From: Thermococcus chitonophagus
GTDB lineage: Archaea; Methanobacteriota_B; Thermococci; Thermococcales; Thermococcaceae
Reading direction: 5' to 3'
NCBI RefSeq assembly: GCF_002214605.1
Contig: NZ_CP015193.1
Span: 496,001 to 560,000 of the forward strand
Length of the DNA: 64,000 nt
The notes below the pieces were generated by a model, which saw only the letters and a list, made by a program, of their open reading frames with translations, made no database searches and had not been told where the DNA came from. This document shows positions 58,510 through 64,000 of the stretch, piece after piece (the first letter of the stretch is position 1; the number at the start of each line of letters is the position of its first letter). The position numbers and the translations under genes are program-made.

Positions 58510-59484
58510 ATGAATAACGGCAAGGAACTCGTTAAAGTAGAACACTTGACTAAAATCTTCACCTCTGGCCTTATTGGTGGTTTTGAAATTAGGGCTGTGG
58601 ATGACGTCTCTTTCACAATCAATGAGGGTGAAATCGTCTCTCTCGTGGGTGAAAGTGGTAGTGGTAAGACTACTATTGGAAAGTTAATCTTGAGGTTGAT
58701 CCAGCCAACCTCTGGCAGGATCTTATTCAAGGGTGAGGATATTCTACAGTTTGACAAGAAGAAGCTTAAGACTTACTACTATAAGCAGGTGCAGGCAGTG
58801 TTTCAGGATCCCTTTGCAAGTTTTAACCCCTTGCATAAGGTTGACAGGGCTTTTGACCTAGTCTTCAGGAGTTTTCTCAGAGATGTTTCGGAGGATGAAA
58901 AGAAGGAGCTTGTTGAAAAAGCTTTGGAGAGTGTTGGCCTTAACCCCAGGGAAGTCTTGGGTAAGTATCCTCATCAATTCAGTGGTGGGCAATTACAAAG
59001 AATATTGATTGCTAGGGCTTTGCTCGTTAGGCCTTCCCTACTAATTGCTGATGAGGCTGTGTCAATGCTCGATGCCTCAACTAGGATTGATATTCTAAAC
59101 CTCTTAGGAGAATTCAGGGATAAGTATGGTACTTCAGTCTTGTTTGTTACGCATGATTTGGCCTTGGGGTATTACATTAGTGATAAGACTATCATAATGT
59201 ATAGGGGTACGATTGTGGAGTGGGGTGATACTGAGAAGGTGTTTCATAATCCGCTCCACCCGTACACGCAGATGCTTTTGGAGAGTGTTCCTGATTTGAA
59301 TGTGAAGTGGGAGTTTAAGGGGATTGAGCCTGAGAGGGAGGAGGGGAAGGTTTACGAGATTAGGGGTTGTAGGTATGCTCCTAGGTGTGAGAAGGCAATG
59401 GACAAGTGCTTCAAGTTGAGACCCCCAATGGTTGAAGCCGAAAAAAACCATTGGGTAGCATGCTGGCTCTACTATAAGAGGTGA
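58510..59484 (+). CDS. ABC importer ATPase, DppF/OppF type
   Basis: This protein of 324 residues has Walker A GESGSGKTTIG, signature FSGGQLQR, Walker B LLIADEAVSMLDAST and VTHDLAL. The Cys cluster GCRYAPRCEKAMDKCFKLRP is at the C-terminus. ATG at 58510 is preferred over the GTG at 58504. The two ATPases are paralogous and form the heterodimer. Its end overlaps the endoglucanase ribosome binding site. Confidence 0.94.
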   Translation: MNNGKELVKVEHLTKIFTSGLIGGFEIRAVDDVSFTINEGEIVSLVGESGSGKTTIGKLILRLIQPTSGRILFKGEDILQFDKKKLKTYYYKQVQAVFQDPFASFNPLHKVDRAFDLVFRSFLRDVSEDEKKELVEKALESVGLNPREVLGKYPHQFSGGQLQRILIARALLVRPSLLIADEAVSMLDASTRIDILNLLGEFRDKYGTSVLFVTHDLALGYYISDKTIIMYRGTIVEWGDTEKVFHNPLHPYTQMLLESVPDLNVKWEFKGIEPEREEGKVYEIRGCRYAPRCEKAMDKCFKLRPPMVEAEKNHWVACWLYYKR

Positions 59485-59489
59485 CTTTT

Positions 59490-61013
59490 ATGAAATTCTT
59501 AACTTTCCTTCTCATGTTCTCTGTTTTCCTCGCACTCCTTTCCCCGGTGTTGGCTTCTTCTGTCTATTATGAGGCAGTTGATGGCAACATATACAAAGTT
59601 AACATGACAACCGGAGAAAGGGAGAGAATCTACCTGTTTGGGGTTAGTTGGTTTGGCTTTGAGCTTAAGGATCACGTTGTTTATGGCTTAAACGTCAGAA
59701 ACTGGAAAGATATCCTCAAAGACGTTAAAAGACTTGGCTTTAATGCTATTAGGCTCCCCTTCTGTAGTGAAACCATTCATGGTGCGATGCCCAATCCTAA
59801 CATGATAAACTATGATTTAAATCCTGATTTGAGGAACTTAACAGGCTTGGAGATAATGGAAAAGATAATTCAAGAGGCCAATAGACTCGGTATTTACGTG
59901 CTCCTTGACTATCATAGAATCGGCTGTACCGAAATTGAGCCCTTGTGGTACACGGATAACTACAGCGAGGAACAGTACATCCAAGACTGGGTGTTTTTGG
60001 CGAAGAAGTTTGGGAGGTATCCAAACGTTATTGGGGCCGACATAAAGAATGAACCTCACGATGAGGCATCCTGGGGGACTGGAGATAATACAGATTTTAG
60101 GTTATTTGCTGAGAGAGTTGGCAAAGCTATACTCAAAGTTGCCCCTCATTGGCTGATTTTCGTTGAGGGGACGCAGTATACTCACGTTCCTGAGATTGAT
60201 AAGGTGATCAAGGAGAAAGGTTGGTGGACATTTTGGGGAGAGAACTTAATGGGGGTCAAGTACTATCCCGTTAGGTTGCCCAGGGACAAGGTGGTCTATT
60301 CTCCTCACGTTTATGGGCCCAGCGTTTACAACATGCCCTACTTCGATTCCCCAGACTTTCCCAAGAACATGCCTCAAATATGGGAGACACACTTCGGTTA
60401 CTTGACGGGCCTTAACTATACCCTCGTGATTGGAGAGTGGGGCGGGAAATATACTGGCAAGGACAAAGTCTGGCAGGATGCCTTCTCGGACTGGTTAATC
60501 AAAAAGAGAATTTACAACTTCTTTTACTGGTGTCTGAATCCCGAAAGTGGCGATACTGGTGGGATATTCCTTGATGACTGGAAAACCGTGAATTGGGAGA
60601 AAATGAGAGTTATCTACAAGATAATAAAAGCAGCCGAGCCAAACTTTAATGAGCCGCTATTCATAATCTTGAAGAAGAACACTCCGGAACAGGTGTTTGA
60701 TAAGGGAGAGAAGGTAACGATATACTGGTATACGAATGGTGAGGTAATTGACTCTAACTTCGCTAAGTCTAACGAAGGCGAAATAGTTTTGACGTTAAAC
60801 GAGAGCATTAACCTTTACATAGTCGCCAAGAAGGGAAATGAAACCATGAGGAAAGACTTGTATCTTTCTGTAATAGAGCCGAATACTCCAATAACAACAA
60901 CTTCCCAACCGATGGTATCTGAGAGAAATCCTAGAATTTTCGCAATGCTTCTAGTGTCTTTGGGTATATTGAGTTTTGTAGTTTTTCTGGTTCTCAAAAA
61001 GAAGCTTGTTTGA
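59490..61013 (+). CDS. Secreted, membrane-anchored GH5 endoglucanase
   Basis: This protein of 507 residues has a signal peptide (MKFLTFLLMFSVFLALLSPV, cut after LAS), a GH5 catalytic domain resembling P. horikoshii EGPh (FGVSWFGFEL, LLDYHRIGCT), acid/base Glu188 in KNEPHDEA and nucleophile Glu316 in VIGEWGGKY. A small beta-rich domain follows (about 390-465), then a Thr/Ser segment and a C-terminal helix (FAMLLVSLGILSFVVFLVLK) with a basic end, so it is probably anchored to the membrane. ATG at 59490 is preceded by GAGGTGA. It should cleave beta-1,4-glucan outside; the importer genes lie upstream. Confidence 0.93.
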   Translation: MKFLTFLLMFSVFLALLSPVLASSVYYEAVDGNIYKVNMTTGERERIYLFGVSWFGFELKDHVVYGLNVRNWKDILKDVKRLGFNAIRLPFCSETIHGAMPNPNMINYDLNPDLRNLTGLEIMEKIIQEANRLGIYVLLDYHRIGCTEIEPLWYTDNYSEEQYIQDWVFLAKKFGRYPNVIGADIKNEPHDEASWGTGDNTDFRLFAERVGKAILKVAPHWLIFVEGTQYTHVPEIDKVIKEKGWWTFWGENLMGVKYYPVRLPRDKVVYSPHVYGPSVYNMPYFDSPDFPKNMPQIWETHFGYLTGLNYTLVIGEWGGKYTGKDKVWQDAFSDWLIKKRIYNFFYWCLNPESGDTGGIFLDDWKTVNWEKMRVIYKIIKAAEPNFNEPLFIILKKNTPEQVFDKGEKVTIYWYTNGEVIDSNFAKSNEGEIVLTLNESINLYIVAKKGNETMRKDLYLSVIEPNTPITTTSQPMVSERNPRIFAMLLVSLGILSFVVFLVLKKKLV

Positions 61014-61166
61014 TATTTCGGCGTTCCAAATCTCTATTCCCATTATATCTCCCTTCTCATCGTATTCTACCCAAACATCTTCCGTTACTTCGTCAGTATC
61101 AGTAACGTCTCCCTCTCTAATCAGAATGTATAGGATTTTGCTCTTTGGATCGTACCTAACTTTCAT
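60951..61166 (-). CDS. DUF2283 small protein
   Basis: This protein of 71 residues begins MKVRYDPKSKILYILIREGD with VWVEYDEKGDIMGIEIWNA, the DUF2283 pattern, a small beta-rich protein often found beside toxin-antitoxin-like pairs. The ATG at 61166 has GGTGA 5 nt upstream; a longer frame starts at 61178. Its 3' end overlaps the endoglucanase gene by 63 nt, convergent. No partner toxin (for example DUF4258) is seen. Confidence 0.75.
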   Translation of the reverse strand: MKVRYDPKSKILYILIREGDVTDTDEVTEDVWVEYDEKGDIMGIEIWNAEISNKLLFENQKNYKTQYTQRH

Positions 61167-61190
61167 GCATTTCACCATAGAACAGAATTA

Positions 61191-61267
61191 TGGTGGGCCC
61201 GCGGGGATTCGAACCCCGGACCTCCGCCTCGTAAGGGCGGCGTCATGACCAACTAGACCACGGGCCC
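61191..61267 (-). tRNA. tRNA-Val (anticodon TAC), CCA encoded
   Basis: The minus strand forms a complete cloverleaf of 77 nt including the encoded CCA. The acceptor 5' strand GGGCCCG pairs with CGGGCCC, discriminator A. The anticodon stem-loop CCGCC-CTTACGA-GGCGG has anticodon TAC, reading GTA. The T arm is CCGGG-GTTCGAAT-CCCCG. The upstream stretch tttataatttgaatttaaagg (minus strand) is a probable box A. Confidence 0.96.
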
Positions 61268-61324
61268 ATGCCCATGGATTACCTTTAAATTCAAATTATA
61301 AACCTTTCTCTTAGATGATGATCT

Positions 61325-62128
61325 TCACGGTACCCTGAGAGGACTCTCGATGATGAGCCCCCTCTCGTCTGATTCTTGATCTACCGACTTTAATGGTAGG
61401 ACGTGGGGGATTTCTCCATGAATTACCTTGGCCCTGACACCGTACACTCTCAGGATCATTTCTTCCGTTATTACCTTCCTGGGATTTCCCCTGCAGTAAA
61501 CTTCTCCCTTGTTCAGAACCACAACTCTATCCCCATATCTAATGGCAAAGTCCAGCTCGTGAAGTACTAATATTGTTACGATGTTTTCCTCCCTTGTTAT
61601 CTGCCTGACCATCTCCAGAACTTTAAGCTTGTTCTTGAGGTCGAGGTTGCTTATTGGTTCATCTAACAAGAGTATCCTTGGTTCCTTTGCAAGTGCTTGG
61701 GCTATGAATACTAATTGCCTCTGACCCCCGCTCAACTCCCCTATGTACCTCTTAGCAAGGTTCTCTATGCCAACCTTCTTCATGGCATTAAATGCCGCCA
61801 CTAAATCCTCTCTCTTAACCCTCCAAGACATCTGGGTTATCCTTCCAAGGAGAACGGTTTCAAGCACGGTTAAAGGGGCTCTTATGGAGTATTCCTGGGG
61901 TACGTAGCCTATCATTTTTACCCTATCCTCGTGATCCATTGGTTTTCCATTGAACGTTACTTTTCCTTTACACTTTAACATGCCCGCTATGCACCTTAGA
62001 AGTGTTGACTTACCCGCTCCGTTAGGCCCCAAGATTACCGTTATTTCCCCAGGATGGGCTTCAAAGCTAATGTTCTTGAGTACCTCTTCATCATAGGAGA
62101 AGCTTAGTCCTATTACCTCTAAGCTCAC
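61325..62128 (-). CDS. ABC transporter ATPase, FecE/BtuD type
   Basis: This protein of 267 residues has Walker A GPNGAGKSTLLR, signature LSGGQRQLV, Walker B ILLLDEPISNLDL and His in VLHELDF. It powers an iron-chelate, heme or cobalamin importer together with the next gene, which it overlaps by 4 nt. Confidence 0.94.
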   Translation of the reverse strand: MSLEVIGLSFSYDEEVLKNISFEAHPGEITVILGPNGAGKSTLLRCIAGMLKCKGKVTFNGKPMDHEDRVKMIGYVPQEYSIRAPLTVLETVLLGRITQMSWRVKREDLVAAFNAMKKVGIENLAKRYIGELSGGQRQLVFIAQALAKEPRILLLDEPISNLDLKNKLKVLEMVRQITREENIVTILVLHELDFAIRYGDRVVVLNKGEVYCRGNPRKVITEEMILRVYGVRAKVIHGEIPHVLPLKSVDQESDERGLIIESPLRVP

Positions 62129-63138
62129 CAGAACTCCCTCCTCTTTCTCATGACGAGGAACATGAAGAACGGAACCCCTATCATTGATGTGATTATTCCT
62201 ATCGGTAACACGGCTCCTGGGACAACGGATTTACTGATTACCGATGCAAAGGATAGTATGAAGGCACCGCTTAGAGCTGAAGCTGGGATGAGGAACCTCT
62301 GATCCTCTCCGATTAGCATTCTAGCTATGTGCGGTCCAACGAGTCCAACGAATCCAATAGTGCCAACGAAACACACTGCAACGGCCGTTAAAATTGATAT
62401 TAAAATTAGAACTTTGAGCCTTAACTCTTCAACATTTATTCCAAGGCTTTTCGCTCCATCATCTCCTAATCTCATCGCTGTTAGTTGCCATGCATTCTTA
62501 ATGAGGATCAAGAACGTTGGTAAAAATCCCAGGAATATTATCCCTGCCTTAGTCCAGCTGGCCTTTAATAAGCTACCGAACAGCCAAAATACTATAGCCT
62601 GAAGTGTTTCTTCAGACGCCAAGTATTCTATAAACGCAAGGGCGGAATTGAAGAGAAATACTATCCCAATTCCAGCCAGAACCATGATCTCCGTGCTGGC
62701 ACCTTTAATTTTCGCTATGGAGTATATCAGTAAGCTTGATAGCATTGCAAAGATGAAGGCGCTTATTGGAACAAAAACTATGTTTGCTCCAAGCAGGATT
62801 GCTAGAGCGGCCCCAAATCCAGCTCCCGCAGAAATTCCAAGGGTGTAGGGACTTGCTAGGGGATTATTTAGGATAGTTTGCATTTCAACTCCTGCGATTC
62901 CCAGGGAAGCTCCAACTAAAAGCGCTGTTATTGCTATCGGGAGTCTTATGTCCCATATTATAACTCTCGTTACGTTATCAACTGAGTTGGGCATTAAAAC
63001 GCCTAACAACACATCCTTAGGTGATAAGAATGCGGGTCCTATTGAGAGATCTAGAAGGAAAGAGAGGAGGCATGCAAAAAGAAAAAGTGTAAGGAGTTGA
63101 ATCCTCCTAATTATTATTCCTTTGTAAACTACCTCCAT
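62125..63138 (-). CDS. ABC transporter permease, FecCD/BtuC type
   Basis: This protein of 337 residues has about ten membrane helices. Family features are QTILNNPLASPYTLGISAGA and GFVGLVGPHIARMLIGEDQR. It forms the channel for an iron- or cobalamin-type substrate. The binding-protein gene lies 10 nt upstream on the same strand. Confidence 0.95.
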   Translation of the reverse strand: MEVVYKGIIIRRIQLLTLFLFACLLSFLLDLSIGPAFLSPKDVLLGVLMPNSVDNVTRVIIWDIRLPIAITALLVGASLGIAGVEMQTILNNPLASPYTLGISAGAGFGAALAILLGANIVFVPISAFIFAMLSSLLIYSIAKIKGASTEIMVLAGIGIVFLFNSALAFIEYLASEETLQAIVFWLFGSLLKASWTKAGIIFLGFLPTFLILIKNAWQLTAMRLGDDGAKSLGINVEELRLKVLILISILTAVAVCFVGTIGFVGLVGPHIARMLIGEDQRFLIPASALSGAFILSFASVISKSVVPGAVLPIGIITSMIGVPFFMFLVMRKRREFW

Positions 63139-63148
63139 CTTAGCTCCC

Positions 63149-64000
63149 TCATGGATCTGCTAAGCTTACTGCCCATGTTCCGTTGTACTCTACAGGTAAG
63201 AACTTCTCGTGAAATTCTTTCCATGATTTCTCTGGATCTATGTCCTTAAATGCCTCTGGATAGAACCATTTTACGAAATACTGGAGGGCTACGAAGTCAT
63301 AGATGTGTCCGTGAACGAAGTAGATGTGAATTGCATAAACCCTTTTGTTCTTTACAGCATTTAGATTTTCCCAACCTGGCTTCTTGATTATCTCTTTTAG
63401 CATCTCCTTTGCTCTCTCCCTGCTTACGGTGTAGCCTAAGTCAACGTTCCAGCCCTTCTTTCCGATGAATATTATGACGTCTGGATTTTCCTTGAGGACA
63501 TATTCTGGATTTATCTCCCCTGAGCTCTCTAGAACGTTTGCTGCTATGTTTATTCCTCCTGCGAATTCTATCATCTTCCCCCTGTAGTGGTTCCTTCCAT
63601 AGCTTGTCCATCCCTTACCCAGAAGTAGAACTTTTGGCTTTGGATACTCCTTCTCGACCTTTTGAAGTCTTTCGAGTATACTTTGAACCTGTTGCTTGTA
63701 ATACTGGATTAACTCCTTTGCCCTGTCCTCCTTTCCAAGTAGAATGCCAAGGATCATGGTGCTCTTTTCGTGGGCCGTTATGTTGAATGGTTCATAGTAG
63801 TCGATAAACACAACTGGAATTCCTGCCTTCTCTATCCTTTCTATCTGCTCCTTTGCATACCTATACTGCTCTTTTGACATTATCACAACGTCTGGCTTTA
63901 GTTCAATGACTTTCTCCGCACTGAACGTTCCCTTCCATGGGTATCCAACGTCTGGGATGTCCTTTATCCATGGGAACTTCTTTACATAAACTTCCCATAC
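63149..64000 (-). CDS. Substrate-binding protein of the iron/cobalamin-type importer (5' end outside window)
   Basis: The frame is open to the window edge; the first start in the window (GTG at 63886) is internal, as 38 codons upstream read as continuous protein (KFPWIKDIPDVGYPWKGTFS, then VIELKPDV). About 284 residues are visible. The segment ELKPDVVIMSKEQ and PKVLLLGKGWTSYGRNHYRG match the periplasmic-binding-protein-2 (FepB/BtuF) family. The ligand cannot be read from sequence. Confidence 0.88.
   Translation of the reverse strand, partial: VWEVYVKKFPWIKDIPDVGYPWKGTFSAEKVIELKPDVVIMSKEQYRYAKEQIERIEKAGIPVVFIDYYEPFNITAHEKSTMILGILLGKEDRAKELIQYYKQQVQSILERLQKVEKEYPKPKVLLLGKGWTSYGRNHYRGKMIEFAGGINIAANVLESSGEINPEYVLKENPDVIIFIGKKGWNVDLGYTVSRERAKEMLKEIIKKPGWENLNAVKNKRVYAIHIYFVHGHIYDFVALQYFVKWFYPEAFKDIDPEKSWKEFHEKFLPVEYNGTWAVSLADP

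Overview
The window comes from a hyperthermophilic archaeon of the Thermococcales. Gene content and order look most like Pyrococcus, close to P. abyssi and P. horikoshii. This rests on the intein-split class II ribonucleotide reductase, the archaeal N-glycosylation genes, the archaeal chemotaxis cluster with CheF, the run glycerate kinase - RNA ligase - diacetylchitobiose deacetylase - PIN protein - GH1 glycosidase, GGTGA-type ribosome binding sites and TATA/BRE promoters. The species is an inference from remembered gene order, not a database match.

Layout. (1) 1-9403: a cell-surface glycosylation block, with the end of a large membrane protein, a second membrane protein, a GT39-like glycosyltransferase, a GT4 glycosyltransferase, a dolichol-phosphate-mannose-synthase-like GT2 enzyme, and the short oligosaccharyltransferase AglB. 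(2) 9564-15344: ribonucleotide reductase NrdJ interrupted by three inteins. (3) 15345-20182: a variable stretch with a VapBC toxin-antitoxin pair, several decayed gene fragments, an AEC-family transporter, a frameshifted archaeal ATPase and the diphthamide enzyme Dph6. (4) 20365-29161: a complete type III-B CRISPR (Cmr) operon with two extra genes, a CARF-domain protein with a probable winged helix and a Csx3/Crn3 ring nuclease. No CRISPR array is seen. (5) 29663-33827: tRNA-Gln, a stomatin/short-NfeD pair, a zinc-ribbon protein, a cation/calcium exchanger and another decayed ATPase.

(6) 33829-47941: a full chemotaxis cluster. A minus-strand unit (cytoplasmic MCP, CheW, membrane coiled-coil protein) diverges from a plus-strand unit (CheR, CheY, CheB, CheA, two CheC, CheD, transmembrane MCP, a second membrane coiled-coil protein, CheF). 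The two coiled-coil proteins share a C-terminal module of about 140 residues that I do not recognise. (7) 47982-61013: glycerate kinase, RNA ligase, diacetylchitobiose deacetylase, a VapBC pair overlapping the end of a GH1 beta-glycosidase gene, a five-gene oligosaccharide/peptide-type ABC importer, and a secreted membrane-anchored GH5 endoglucanase. Together these suggest cleavage of beta-glucans outside the cell, import of oligosaccharides and hydrolysis inside. (8) 61191-64000: tRNA-Val and an iron/cobalamin-type ABC importer running off the end.

The most noteworthy items are the cyclic-oligoadenylate signalling module inside the cmr operon, with an apparently degenerate HD site in Cmr2; the RNR intein whose +1 residue is valine; and the paired paralogous membrane proteins at the two ends of the chemotaxis cluster.
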